This document shows positions 53,636 through 61,959 of a DNA stretch of 64,000 nucleotides, in pieces. A model generated the notes under the pieces. It was not told the origin of the DNA, made no database searches, and saw only the letters and a program-made list of their open reading frames with translations. Each line of letters begins with the position of its first letter. The stretch's first letter is position 1. Origin of the DNA: Halobellus captivus (GTDB lineage: Archaea; Halobacteriota; Halobacteria; Halobacteriales; Haloferacaceae); the NCBI RefSeq assembly GCF_003697845.1, contig NZ_RDQE01000001.1, positions 186,001-250,000 of the forward strand, read 5' to 3'. A program made the translations under genes and the position numbers.

Positions 53636-53779
53636 ATGACCTTCGGCGACCTGTTCGATCGGGCCGACGGATCCGGCGTCGACGAGGAGGACATCTCGCG
53701 CGCGCTCGCGGCGCGACGTGCGGAACGGGACGACGGGACGGGACGGAGCGACGGGACGGAGCGGGACGGCGACGAATGA
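53636..53779 (+). CDS. small acidic protein preceding a PIN-like gene
   Basis: 47 aa (MTFGDLFDRADGSGVDEEDISRALAARRAER and an acidic end). Its ATG is close to an in-frame GTG at 53630. The stop TGA overlaps the next ATG (ATGA), so the two genes form a coupled pair. The pair layout, a short partner then a PIN-like protein, resembles a toxin-antitoxin pair, but the small protein has no recognisable antitoxin motif, so this is only a possibility. Confidence 0.6.
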   Translation: MTFGDLFDRADGSGVDEEDISRALAARRAERDDGTGRSDGTERDGDE

Positions 53780-54270
53780 GCGTGCCGGACGACGATCGAC
53801 CGGAGCCCAGCCCCGCGCGGGTCGTCGCCGACGCGGACGTGTTGGCGGCGGACCTCCTCGTCGGCGGGGCCGCCCGCGACGCGCTCGATCACCTCCGGGG
53901 ACACTCCTGGACGACGCTCGTCGCCAGCGACGCCCTCCTCGACGACGTGGAGGCGGTGGTGGCGACGCTTGCCGACCCGGAACTCGCGCGCGACTGGCGG
54001 GCACGGCTGGCCGCGTGGCGCGAGCCCGTGACCCATCCCGCCGGCGACCATCCGGCGCTGGCGTCGGCGTATCACGGCGGCGCGATGCAGGTGGTCAGCC
54101 TCGATTCGGCGCTGACGAGCCCGGGAGCGGCCGCGGGGCTCCGCGACCGGTTCCCCGTGAGCGTGCGCGAGCCGCGGGCGTTCGCGACCGTGTTCTCGCC
54201 TGATCGGCTCTACCCCGAGGTCGTCGGCGGCGAGTACCCCGGACCGGACCGGGACACGCGGGAGTGGTGA
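53776..54270 (+). CDS. PIN-like domain protein (DUF7384-like)
   Basis: 164 aa. RVVADADVLAADLLVGGAARDAL supplies the first acidic PIN residue (Asp) and VVSLDSALTSP a later one; the rest is helical (DALLDDVEAVVATLADPELARDWRARLAAW). PIN proteins are RNases or inactive relatives; two visible acids rather than the full four make activity uncertain. Coupled to the upstream 47-residue gene. Converges on the RdgB-type gene with a gap of 28 bases. Confidence 0.7.
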   Translation: MSVPDDDRPEPSPARVVADADVLAADLLVGGAARDALDHLRGHSWTTLVASDALLDDVEAVVATLADPELARDWRARLAAWREPVTHPAGDHPALASAYHGGAMQVVSLDSALTSPGAAAGLRDRFPVSVREPRAFATVFSPDRLYPEVVGGEYPGPDRDTREW

Positions 54271-54298
54271 GTCCCGATCGGCGGCCCGCATACCGCCC

Positions 54299-54952
54299 CT
54301 ATCGGTCCGCGTACCACTCCGCGAACTTCTCCAACGCCCGCCCGCGGTGGGAGACCGCGTTCTTCCGGTCGGTGTCCATCTCCGCGAACGTCTCGCCGTC
54401 GTGTTCGAAGATCGGGTCGTAGCCGAACCCGCCGTCGCCGCGCGGGGCGACGATCCGGCCGGGGACGTAGCCCTCGAAGAGCTTGACCGGGAGGGGATCG
54501 GCGCGTTCGGGGTCGCCGTCGACTCCGTCCGCGTTCGCGTCTCCCGGTCCCGCGGCCGCGGCGGCGACTCGGTCGCCCCGGTCGACCGGGTCGGGACTGG
54601 CGGCGAACCCCTCGCCGTCGCAGTACGCGAGGGTACACCGGAACGCGGCCCGACGATCCTCGAGCGAGCGGGCGACCTCCCAGACCCGGTCGATCCCGAG
54701 CGTGTCCTCGACGTACGAGGAGTAGGGTCCGGGAAAGCCGTCGATCCCCTCGACGAACAGTCCCGCGTCGTCGACGAGGACGGGTTCGCCCGCCTCCCGA
54801 TACGCCTCGCGGGCACCGCGTGCCGCGATCGGCGCGAGCTCCGCGGCCTGTATCTCCGTGTAGTCGAAGTTCAACTGGCTGACCGAGCCGTCCGCCAGGT
54901 AGCGCTCCGCCTCGCGGACCTTGCCCGGGTTCGTCGTCACGTATCGCAGCAT
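54299..54952 (-). CDS. non-canonical purine NTP pyrophosphatase (RdgB/HAM1)
   Basis: 217 aa. It starts LRYVTTNPGKVREAERYL with the family Thr-Asn-x-x-Lys, then LVDDAGLFVEGIDGFPGPYSSYV (Asp pair) and GGFGYDPIFEHDGETFAEM with SHRGRALEKF at the end. It hydrolyses ITP and XTP to keep the nucleotide pool clean. An insertion of about 30 residues (PDPVDRGDRVAAAAAGPGD) before the last domain is unusual but in frame. Confidence 0.93.
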   Translation of the reverse strand: MLRYVTTNPGKVREAERYLADGSVSQLNFDYTEIQAAELAPIAARGAREAYREAGEPVLVDDAGLFVEGIDGFPGPYSSYVEDTLGIDRVWEVARSLEDRRAAFRCTLAYCDGEGFAASPDPVDRGDRVAAAAAGPGDANADGVDGDPERADPLPVKLFEGYVPGRIVAPRGDGGFGYDPIFEHDGETFAEMDTDRKNAVSHRGRALEKFAEWYADR

Positions 54953-55045
54953 TCGGCGACGACTGCGCGAGCGCGACGGGAATACCCGTCGATGCGGCCT
55001 CCACGCGGCGACACGCTTTTGCGCCGGCGACCGGAAACGGCCGCC

Positions 55046-55474
55046 ATGGCTGCCCTCCCACGCTTCGAGAAGAAACGGCTCATGGGCCTCATCACGGTCC
55101 TCTCGTTCGGACTGACGTCGTTGTTCGCGGTGCTCGAACTCGGCGTTCTCATCCCGGCGACGTTCGTGTTCGGCTTCCTGGTCCTGCTCCCGGTCGTCGC
55201 GATACTCGGCGAGGACTTCCCGCTCGTCGAGCCCGCGGACGCGGCGGGGACGACGGCCGCGAGGAGCGGATCGACCCACGAGGACCCGGTCGCCGCCCTT
55301 CGGAACCGGTACGCGACCGGCGAGATCGACGAGGCGGAGTTCGAACGGCGGCTGGATCGACTCCTCGAGACCGAGGGACTCGAGGAGACGGTCGACCGGG
55401 GCGGATCCCGGGAGCGGGAAGGCGGGACTTCGGACCTCGAGGCGGAGTTGGAGTCGGACTCCACGTCGCCCTGA
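55046..55474 (+). CDS. membrane protein with SHOCT domain
   Basis: 142 aa. Two transmembrane helices (LITVLSFGLTSLFAVLELGVL and TFVFGFLVLLPVVAILG) are followed by a SHOCT-type motif (PVAALRNRYATGEIDEAEFERRLDRLL) and an acidic tail. SHOCT segments are short helical hairpins found with many membrane proteins in haloarchaea; role in oligomerisation is guessed. Divergent from the RdgB gene. Confidence 0.82.
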   Translation: MAALPRFEKKRLMGLITVLSFGLTSLFAVLELGVLIPATFVFGFLVLLPVVAILGEDFPLVEPADAAGTTAARSGSTHEDPVAALRNRYATGEIDEAEFERRLDRLLETEGLEETVDRGGSREREGGTSDLEAELESDSTSP

Positions 55475-55548
55475 GGAGACCGGAGGATCGTCTCCGGTGG
55501 CGTTCACGGAGATCCACGGAGAACGCCTCGCGCTTGCGCGGGGAGGAC

Positions 55549-55701
55549 TCAATCGGACAGTCGTACGTCCGGGGCGGCCTCGAACCGCTCGAGACACTGA
55601 TCGCAGAGATACAGATCCATCTCACGCTGCTCCGCTTCCCGCTCGAAAACGAGACTGAATCGGTCCGAAGAAGGCTTGCCGCAATGCGTACAGCGTGTCA
55701 C
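55549..55701 (-). CDS. small zinc-finger protein (DUF7576-like)
   Basis: 50 aa with a GTG start. Cys pairs CTHC (residues 4-7) and CDQC (33-36) form a zinc ribbon around FSLVFEREAEQREMDLYL. The minus-strand box CGTATTTATTTT at 55721-55732 is 20-31 bases before the GTG, which fixes the start as leaderless. It reads through well-formed codons to TGA. Likely a nucleic-acid or protein-binding ribbon; function unknown. Confidence 0.72.
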   Translation of the reverse strand: MTRCTHCGKPSSDRFSLVFEREAEQREMDLYLCDQCLERFEAAPDVRLSD

Positions 55702-56017
55702 ACGGACTTCAGGACTTTTCAAAATAAATACGTTACTTAACCAATGCGATCACGGGACAGTACGGGCGTACGATGCTTCCCCGATCGGTTCAGCACGGTC
55801 GAGATCCACTCTTCAGGCCGTTTTCGTCGAAACAGCGGATCATGTAGCGCCTCGATTCGGCTAACGACGTCGTCGGAGACGAGATACGACGGGACCGCGA
55901 ACCGATCGCGTTCCGAACCGTTCGATAGCGGACACGGACCGGTTCTCGTGAACGAGCGGGAACGCCGCGATCCGATCGACAAGACTCTTGAGTCACACCC
56001 GCCAGGAACGGACGGAC
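55702..56017. other. AT-richer intergenic region
   Basis: About 315 bases with the promoter of the small zinc-finger gene at its left. A minus-strand frame from 55982 to 55737 (81 residues, TTG start) includes YLVSDDVVSRIEALHDPLFRRKRPEEWI-type sequence, but it is basic and lacks coding composition. I do not call it a gene. Confidence 0.5.
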
Positions 56018-57334
56018 ATGTTGGTAACCGGGACCGTCATCGCCGACGCCGGGACCGTCATCGACGACGGGGCGGTCGTCGTCGAGGGCGACACGATCGC
56101 CGCGGTGGGCGACGCGGAAACCCTCCGTGAGACGTACCCCGACCACGAGCGACGGGCGTTCGACCTCGTCGCGCCCGGGCTGGTCGGCGGCCACGTCCAC
56201 TCCGTCCAGTCGCTCGGGCGGGGGATCGCCGACGACGACGCCCTCCTCGACTGGCTCTTCGAGGCCGTGTTGCCGATGGAGGCGGCGATGGACGCCGAGG
56301 CGACGCGGGCGGCCGCCGAACTCGGCTACCTCGAGTGTCTCGAGTCCGGAACGACGACCGTCGTCGACCACCTCTCCGTGAACCACGCGGCCGAGGCGTT
56401 CGAGGCGGCGATCGAGACGGGGATCCGCGGGCGACTCGGCAAGGTGTTGATGGACAAGGAGTCGCCGGCGGGACTGCTGGAGGACACCGACGAGGCCCTC
56501 GCGGAGAGCGAGGCGCTGATCGAGGCGTACCACGGCGCGGCCGGCGGCCGGGTGCGGTACGCGGTCACCCCGCGGTTCGCAGTCACCTGCAGCGAGGCGT
56601 GTCTCCGAGGCTGTCGCGACCTCGCCGACCGCCACGACGGCGTGACGATCCACACCCACGCCAGCGAGAACGAGGACGAGATCGAGACGGTCGAGGCCGC
56701 GACCGGGAGGCGAAACGTCCACTGGCTCGACGAGGTCGGCCTCACCGGGCCGGACGTGACGCTCGCGCACTGCGTCCACACCGACGAGAGCGAGCGCGAG
56801 GTCCTCGCCGAGACGGACACGGTGGTCACTCACTGCCCCTCCTCGAACATGAAACTCGCCTCGGGGATCGCGCCGATACACGACTACCTCGACCGCGGGA
56901 TCACCGTCGCGCTCGGCAACGACGGGCCGCCGTGTAACAACACGCTCGATCCCTTCACGGAGATGCGGCAGGCGAGCCTCCTCGGGAAGGTGGACGCCCG
57001 CGACCCGACCCGCCTGCCGGCCGGGACGGTCCTGGGGATGGCGACGGAGAACGGCGCGCGCGCCGCGGGCTTCGACCGGATCGGACGGCTCGCGCCGGGA
57101 TACGCAGCCGACCTGATCGGGATCACGACCGAGCGGACGCGGGCGACTCCGGTCCACGACCCGGTCTCGCATCTCGTGTACGCCGCCCACGGCGACGACG
57201 TGGTCTTCACGATGGTCGATGGCGAGGTCCGATACGACGGCGGCGAACACGTCGGGGTCGACGCCGCGGCGGTCCGCGCTCGCGCGACCCGGCACGCCGA
57301 GCGGGTCGTCGCCGAGGCGGGGATCGGGGGCTGA
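56018..57334 (+). CDS. amidohydrolase: SAH/MTA/5'-deoxyadenosine deaminase-like
   Basis: 438 aa. Metal ligands are visible as GGHVHSVQSLGRG (His-x-His), HTHASENEDEI, LAHCVHTD and GNDGPPCNN (Asp); DYLDRGITVALGNDGPPCNN is typical of the MtaD/TrzN family. It probably deaminates adenosine-type nucleosides such as S-adenosylhomocysteine, methylthioadenosine or 5'-deoxyadenosine. A short upstream in-frame extension to a possible GTG at 55988 is less likely. Confidence 0.87.
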   Translation: MLVTGTVIADAGTVIDDGAVVVEGDTIAAVGDAETLRETYPDHERRAFDLVAPGLVGGHVHSVQSLGRGIADDDALLDWLFEAVLPMEAAMDAEATRAAAELGYLECLESGTTTVVDHLSVNHAAEAFEAAIETGIRGRLGKVLMDKESPAGLLEDTDEALAESEALIEAYHGAAGGRVRYAVTPRFAVTCSEACLRGCRDLADRHDGVTIHTHASENEDEIETVEAATGRRNVHWLDEVGLTGPDVTLAHCVHTDESEREVLAETDTVVTHCPSSNMKLASGIAPIHDYLDRGITVALGNDGPPCNNTLDPFTEMRQASLLGKVDARDPTRLPAGTVLGMATENGARAAGFDRIGRLAPGYAADLIGITTERTRATPVHDPVSHLVYAAHGDDVVFTMVDGEVRYDGGEHVGVDAAAVRARATRHAERVVAEAGIGG

Positions 57335-57454
57335 CTCGAGGAGCCGGGTCCTGCCGCGTCCCCGCGGAGATCCGGCCGACCTTCCCGGAAGCGACGGAGT
57401 AAAACGGCGGATCCCACGAACGTCCAGTATGGTTCGGAAACGGAGGGCCGTTTC

Positions 57455-58444
57455 GTGAGTATCGGAACCGACGGGGTCCGGCGAGCGAGCCGGATCGCGA
57501 GCAAGTACTTCGTCGTCTGGGTGCTCGTCGCCTCGGCGCTGGCGCTGTACTCGCCCGGGACGTTCACCCCGATCGCGCCGTACATCACGCCGCTTCTCGG
57601 GATCATCATGCTCGGGATGGGGCTCACGCTCGAGCCGGTCGACTTCAAGCGACTCGTCGAGCGCCCTCGCGACGTGGCGATCGGCGCGGTCGCCCAGTGG
57701 CTCGTGATGCCGCTGGCGGCGTGGGCGCTGGTGGTCGCGTTCGACCTGCCGGACGCGCTTGCGGTCGGGCTGATCCTCGTCGGGGCAGCCCCCGGAGGGA
57801 CCGCCTCGAACGTGATGACGTACCTCGGGAAGGGGGACGTGGCGCTCTCGGTGGCGATCACGACGGTCACGACGCTGGCCGCGCCGGTCGTCATGCCGGC
57901 GTGGGTCGTGTTCATTCTCGGGGAGAGCCTCCAGGTGACGTTCACGGAGATGTTCGTCACCATCGTCCAGATCGTGGTGATCCCGGTGGTGCTCGGGTTC
58001 GCTATCCGGTACGTCCTCGACCGGAAAGCGCCGCGCGCCGCCGAGGTCGGCCTCGACGTGTTCCCGGCGGTGAGCGTCGCGGCCATCGTCGCCATCGTCG
58101 CCGCCGTCGTCGGCCTCAACGTCGAGAACATCCTGACCGCGGCGGCGCTGGCGTTCGCGGCCGTCGTGATCCACAACGGCGTCGGGCTCGGCGCGGGCTA
58201 CGGCGTCGGGCAGGCGACCGGGATGTCCGAGGACCGGGCCCGCGCCTGCGCGTTCGAGGTCGGCCTCCAGAACAGCGGGCTCGCGGTCGCGCTCGCGACG
58301 TCCTTTTTCAGCCCGGAGGCGGCGCTGATCCCGGCGCTGTTCTCGGTCTGGCACAACGTCTCGGGACCGGCGCTGGCGAGCTACTTCTCGGCGAACCCGC
58401 CCGCCGACGCCGCCGCGGGGGCGGAGCCGTCGACGGCCGACTGA
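57455..58444 (+). CDS. bile acid:sodium symporter family (BASS) transporter
   Basis: 329 aa, GTG start, nine to ten helices. ITPLLGIIMLGMGLTLEPVDFKR and LVGAAPGGTASNVMTYLGKGDVALS are the core sodium/substrate-binding segments; FEVGLQNSGLAVALATSFF is the second crossover helix. BASS proteins take up organic anions with sodium; the substrate could be a keto acid or other carboxylate. Nothing clearly links it to its neighbours. Confidence 0.87.
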   Translation: MSIGTDGVRRASRIASKYFVVWVLVASALALYSPGTFTPIAPYITPLLGIIMLGMGLTLEPVDFKRLVERPRDVAIGAVAQWLVMPLAAWALVVAFDLPDALAVGLILVGAAPGGTASNVMTYLGKGDVALSVAITTVTTLAAPVVMPAWVVFILGESLQVTFTEMFVTIVQIVVIPVVLGFAIRYVLDRKAPRAAEVGLDVFPAVSVAAIVAIVAAVVGLNVENILTAAALAFAAVVIHNGVGLGAGYGVGQATGMSEDRARACAFEVGLQNSGLAVALATSFFSPEAALIPALFSVWHNVSGPALASYFSANPPADAAAGAEPSTAD

Positions 58445-58478
58445 GCGGATCGAAGACGGCGTCGGACGCGATCGGCCG

Positions 58479-58880
58479 CTAAGGAGACGACCTGAGCGAG
58501 GACGGCGACTCGGGTACCGATCGCGCCCACCGGACGGCGGTCGCGGGGTCGTTGAACGCCTCGACGGTGATGTCCTCGATGGCGATCGTCCGCTGGATGT
58601 ACTGCCGTTTCGACCGCTCCCCGACGACGGCGAAGCGGTCGACGCCGTGGGCCACCGCGATCTGTGTGGACTCGCGGAGCGTCAGTCGACCCGCGTCCGA
58701 ACACGGCCGACTCGTCCGCACGGCGATCACGACGGCGTCGACGTCGCGGTCGGCGATGAGAGTCCGCCACCGGTCGAGCAGCGCCTCGCCGGCGGCGGGG
58801 CTGATGCCCGTCCCGTGGGGGAACTCCACGACGAGAACTCCGTCATCGACCCGCGTCGACCATCGCTCGCCCGATTCCAT
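58479..58880 (-). CDS. STAS/SpoIIAA-like haloarchaeal protein
   Basis: 133 aa. The pattern of alternating strands and helices (WSTRVDDGVLVVEFPHGTG, LLDRWRTLIADRDVDAVVIAV, LRESTQIAVAHGVDRFAVVGER, DITVEAFNDPATAVRWA) resembles SpoIIAA/STAS-like sensory folds common in haloarchaea. There is no catalytic motif. GTTTATGC about 30 bases before the ATG is a probable promoter. Function unknown. Confidence 0.65.
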   Translation of the reverse strand: MESGERWSTRVDDGVLVVEFPHGTGISPAAGEALLDRWRTLIADRDVDAVVIAVRTSRPCSDAGRLTLRESTQIAVAHGVDRFAVVGERSKRQYIQRTIAIEDITVEAFNDPATAVRWARSVPESPSSLRSSP

Positions 58881-59056
58881 GCGATCGGATCGCGGACCGT
58901 GGAGCATAAACGCTCGCACCCGAATATCAGATCGGGTAATTATGGAGGGCGCGTTGCGGATCCGGGGATGATCATCCTATGGACGGAGAATCCGCGGAGA
59001 TCCGTGTGATCTCCCGTTATCACGTTCCGGGATCGGACGGGATCCGGTGCTCGAAC

Positions 59057-59866
59057 TCACTCGTCGCCAGCGCGGTCGCGAACCACCTCCACCACGCGTT
59101 CGGCGAGGGCCTCGAAGTCGGCCGCGTCGGGGACGGCGTCGACGTCGAATCCGAGATCCCTCGCGGTTTCGGCGGTCGGCGGGCCTATCGCGCCCACGAC
59201 GGCGTCGTTCGCTCCGGCGAGCGCCGCCTCCCGGACCCCCCGATCGTCGGCGGCCGCGAGGAAGTGCTCGACGGTGAGCGAGGAGGTGAACGCGAGCGCG
59301 TCGAGGTCTCCGGCGGCGGCCAGTTCGGCCGACTCGCCCGCCTCGGGCGGCCGCGTCAGTCGGTAGAGGACCGTCTCGGTCACGTCCGCGCCGGCGTCGT
59401 GGAGTCCCTCGAGCAGCACGTCGCTCCCGTGGTCCGAGCGCGCGATCTCGACGCGCTCGTCGGCGATCCGATCACGGAGGGCCGCTACGAGCCCCGCGGA
59501 GGTGTACTCCTCGGGGACGAGATCGACCTCCCACCCCGCCCCGCGAGCCGCGGCGGCCGTCGACGGGCCGATGGCGACGAGCGCCGCGTCGCCGGGGGTC
59601 CACCCCGCCGCCGCGGCGAGCTCGACGCCCGTCTTGCTCGTGAGCACGACGAACGCGGCGTCGTCTCCCGGAACCGCGTCCGTCGGCTCGACCGCGAGCA
59701 TCGGGTCCGGTACGGGGGTCGCTCCCAGCGACGCGAGCAGGTCGACCGCCTCGTCGATCCGCTCGTCGTCCGGGCGGAAGACCGCGACGCGCGGGCTGGC
59801 GTCGACTCCGTCGTCGGGCGAAGCCCGACTGCCAGAGGCGTGTCGCGCCTCGCTGTCGTCGCTCAC
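59057..59866 (-). CDS. hemD: uroporphyrinogen-III synthase
   Basis: 269 aa, GTG start overlapping the cobA stop (GTGA). The two-lobed HemD fold shows PRVAVFRPDDERIDEAVDLLASLG, AFVVLTSKTGVELAA, VEIARSDHGSDVLLEGL and DALAFTSSLTVEHFL, VVGAIGPPTAETARDLG. It closes hydroxymethylbilane to uroporphyrinogen III. Residues 4-18 (SEARHASGSRASPDD) are encoded by a 50-bp double-hairpin repeat also present inside hemC, so the mature protein starts near DASPRVAVF and this N-terminal addition is new. Last gene of the hemC-cobA-hemD operon. Confidence 0.9.
   Translation of the reverse strand: MSDDSEARHASGSRASPDDGVDASPRVAVFRPDDERIDEAVDLLASLGATPVPDPMLAVEPTDAVPGDDAAFVVLTSKTGVELAAAAGWTPGDAALVAIGPSTAAAARGAGWEVDLVPEEYTSAGLVAALRDRIADERVEIARSDHGSDVLLEGLHDAGADVTETVLYRLTRPPEAGESAELAAAGDLDALAFTSSLTVEHFLAAADDRGVREAALAGANDAVVGAIGPPTAETARDLGFDVDAVPDAADFEALAERVVEVVRDRAGDE
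59811..59860 (-). repeat. 50-bp double-hairpin repeat at the start of hemD
   Basis: On the minus strand the sequence holds GAGGCGCGACACGCCTC and GTCGGGCTTCGCCCGAC, two hairpins in a row, and codes in frame for the N-terminus of HemD. A second copy lies in hemC at 61542-61591 with 47 of 50 bases identical. Its compact two-hairpin form resembles REP-type mobile palindromes. Confidence 0.9.
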
Positions 59867-60696
59867 GCGTCGTCACCGCCCCGTTCGGGCTCCGCGGAAG
59901 CCTCCGCGTTCATCAGAAATTCGACGACACGGTCGCGGGTCGCCGCCACGTCGCCGATCACCGTGATCGCGGGGGGCTCGATCCTGACGTCGTCTCGGAC
60001 GTCGACGATCGTCTCCAGGGTCCCGGTCGCGACCCGCATGCCGGGCCACGTGGCGCGCTCGACGAGCGCGACCGGCGTGTCGGGAGGCATTCCTGCCGCG
60101 CGAAGCTCGGCGGTGTACGCCGGAAGCTTGCCGACGCCCATCAGGACGACGACGGTGCCGCCGGTCGCCGCGAGCGCGTCCCAGTCGACGGCCGACTCCG
60201 CTTTGGTCGGGTCCTCGTGGCCGGTGACGAACGAGACCGAGGAGGCGTGATCGCGGTGGGTAACGGGGATCCCGGCGACCGCGGGGCCCGCGATCGCGGA
60301 GGTGACGCCGGGAACGACCTCGAAGGGGATCCCCGCGTCCGCGAGGTGTTCCGCCTCCTCGCCGCCGCGGCCGAAGACGAACGGGTCGCCGCCCTTGAGC
60401 CGGACGACCGACCTCCCCTCGCGGGCCAGCTCGACCAGCCGCCGGTTCGTGTACTCCTGGGGAGTCCACTCGCCGCCCGCGCGCTTGCCGACGTCCTCCC
60501 GTTTCGCCTCGGGGATCCGCCCGAGGATCTCCGGGCCGGGTAGCTTGTCGTGGAGCACGACGTCCGCCTCGTCGATCAGGCGGGCCGCCCTCACCGTCAG
60601 CAGGTCCGGATCGCCCGGACCGGAGCCGACGAGGTACACGGTGCCGACGTCGTCGTTGGAGTCGTTCGCGGCCGGATCCGGCTCGTCCTCAGGCAT
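59863..60696 (-). CDS. cobA: uroporphyrinogen-III C-methyltransferase
   Basis: 277 aa. TVYLVGSGPGDPDLLTVRAARLI, the SAM loop VRLKGGDPFVFGRGGEEAEHL, VVPGVTSAIAGPAVAGIPVTHR and VVLMGVGKL are all standard SUMT features. It adds two methyl groups to uroporphyrinogen III to make precorrin-2, the branch to sirohaem, haem by the archaeal route, and cobalamin. It overlaps hemC by eight bases and hemD by four. Confidence 0.94.
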   Translation of the reverse strand: MPEDEPDPAANDSNDDVGTVYLVGSGPGDPDLLTVRAARLIDEADVVLHDKLPGPEILGRIPEAKREDVGKRAGGEWTPQEYTNRRLVELAREGRSVVRLKGGDPFVFGRGGEEAEHLADAGIPFEVVPGVTSAIAGPAVAGIPVTHRDHASSVSFVTGHEDPTKAESAVDWDALAATGGTVVVLMGVGKLPAYTAELRAAGMPPDTPVALVERATWPGMRVATGTLETIVDVRDDVRIEPPAITVIGDVAATRDRVVEFLMNAEASAEPERGGDDA

Positions 60697-61849
60697 CCGC
60701 GTCGACCTCCTCGCGGGCCTCGGCGATCAGCTCCGCCGCGCCGCGGTCGTCGAGGTCGGCCGCGAACGACGCGGCCGCCGTCGCGTGCGATCGGATCGGG
60801 AGGTCGCGCGTCCCGCTCACCTCCTCGGTGCCGTCCGTCGAGAGCACGCGGGCCCGGACGTGGACGTGCTCGCCCTGAACGAGCGCCGAGACGCCGATCG
60901 GGGCGATACAGCCGCCGTTGAGTTCGGCGAGCACCGTCCGCTCGACGGTCGTCGCGACCCGGGTTCGGGGGTGGTCGACCACCGACCGCACCGCCTCGAC
61001 GACCTCGTCGTCCGCCGCGGTCACGGCGATGGCTCCCTGCCCGGCCGCGGGGACGAACTCCTCGCGGGGGAGCCGGGTCGTCCCGACCTCGTCGAGCAGG
61101 TTCGACCGGCTGAGCCCCGCCTCCGCCAGCACGAGCGCGTCGTACTCGGTCTCAACCTTCCGCTCCATCGCCGAGCGCTCGAGGTCCGACAGCGAGTCGA
61201 ACCACTCCTCGACGCTCCGATCGAACTCCCCGGGGTCGTCCGGATCGGCGGTCTCCTCGTCGTCCTCGGCGGTCAACGCGGCGTCCTCCCCGGAAGCGAT
61301 CAGTCGGCGCTCGTGTTCCGCCTGGAGCCCGGGCGCGAGCAGCTTCTCGATCCGGGTGTCGACGTTGCCGCGGATCGGCTCGACGACGAGGTCCGGCCGC
61401 CTGGCCTTGATCTGGGCGGTCCGCCGGAGCGACCCGGTGCCGACGACGGCTCCCGAGGGGAGGTCCGCGAGCGCCTTGCTCTCGGGATGAACGAGGACGT
61501 CGCCGGAGGCGGCGCGCTCGGGAACGCCGGCGACGACGAGGTCGTCGGGCGAAGCCCGACTGCCGGAGGCGCGTCGCGCCTCGCTGTCGCCGCCCTCCGT
61601 GGGGACGTCCTTCATCGAGTGGACGGCGAGGTCGGCGTCGCCGGAGAGCACCTCCTCGTCGAGCGCGCGGACGAACGCTCCCGTCCGGCCGAGCCGGTGG
61701 ATCAGCTCGTCCGGGATCTGGTCGCCGCGAGTCTCCACGCGGCGGATCTCGACCTCCCGCCGTCGAGTCGAGAGCGCGTCGCGGACGGTCTCGGCCTGTC
61801 GAAGGGCCAGCTCCGACCCGCGAGTGGCGAGGATGAGGGTCTCGGTCAT
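60689..61849 (-). CDS. hemC: hydroxymethylbilane synthase (porphobilinogen deaminase)
   Basis: 386 aa. ILATRGSELALRQAETVRDAL, HSMKDVPTE, VGTGSLRRTAQIKARRPDLVVEPIRGNVDTR and the dipyrromethane-binding Cys in LNGGCIAPIGVSA identify HemC. It links four porphobilinogens into hydroxymethylbilane. After HSMKDVPTE an in-frame insertion (SEARRASGSRASPDD) comes from the 50-bp repeat at 61542-61591. A longer acidic insertion (TAEDDEETADPDDPGEFDRS) lies in the middle. First gene of the tetrapyrrole operon. The ATG at 61849 begins exactly at the first strand. Confidence 0.93.
   Translation of the reverse strand: MTETLILATRGSELALRQAETVRDALSTRRREVEIRRVETRGDQIPDELIHRLGRTGAFVRALDEEVLSGDADLAVHSMKDVPTEGGDSEARRASGSRASPDDLVVAGVPERAASGDVLVHPESKALADLPSGAVVGTGSLRRTAQIKARRPDLVVEPIRGNVDTRIEKLLAPGLQAEHERRLIASGEDAALTAEDDEETADPDDPGEFDRSVEEWFDSLSDLERSAMERKVETEYDALVLAEAGLSRSNLLDEVGTTRLPREEFVPAAGQGAIAVTAADDEVVEAVRSVVDHPRTRVATTVERTVLAELNGGCIAPIGVSALVQGEHVHVRARVLSTDGTEEVSGTRDLPIRSHATAAASFAADLDDRGAAELIAEAREEVDADA
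61542..61591 (-). repeat. 50-bp double-hairpin repeat inside hemC
   Basis: Near-identical partner of the copy at 59811-59860 (47 of 50 bases). The same two hairpins and the same reading frame are kept, giving SEARRASGSRASPDD in HemC and SEARHASGSRASPDD in HemD. The insertion follows HSMKDVPTE, a surface loop of the enzyme. Confidence 0.9.
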
Positions 61850-61899
61850 GTTCGAACGCAAGCCCCCCGCGTTCAAAAGCGCACCAGTTCACTTCCACC

Positions 61900-61959
61900 T
61901 TTTTCGAGGAGGGGTTCGCTCGCTCACTGCGTTCGCTTCGAGAACCCCTCCTCGAAAAA
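61900..61959. repeat. 18-bp perfect inverted repeat upstream of hemC
   Basis: TTTTTCGAGGAGGGGTTC (61900-61917) and its exact complement GAACCCCTCCTCGAAAAA (61942-61959) enclose a 24-base GCTCGC/TTCGC-rich loop. It lies about 50-110 bases before the hemC start on its upstream side. The hairpin has a T-rich edge on both strands. Confidence 0.9.

Noticed and set aside
55737-55982. Minus-strand open frame of 81 residues in the gap before the amidohydrolase gene
   Set aside because: It needs a TTG start, is basic unlike the acidic proteins of this genome, lacks a promoter at the right distance and matches no family I know.
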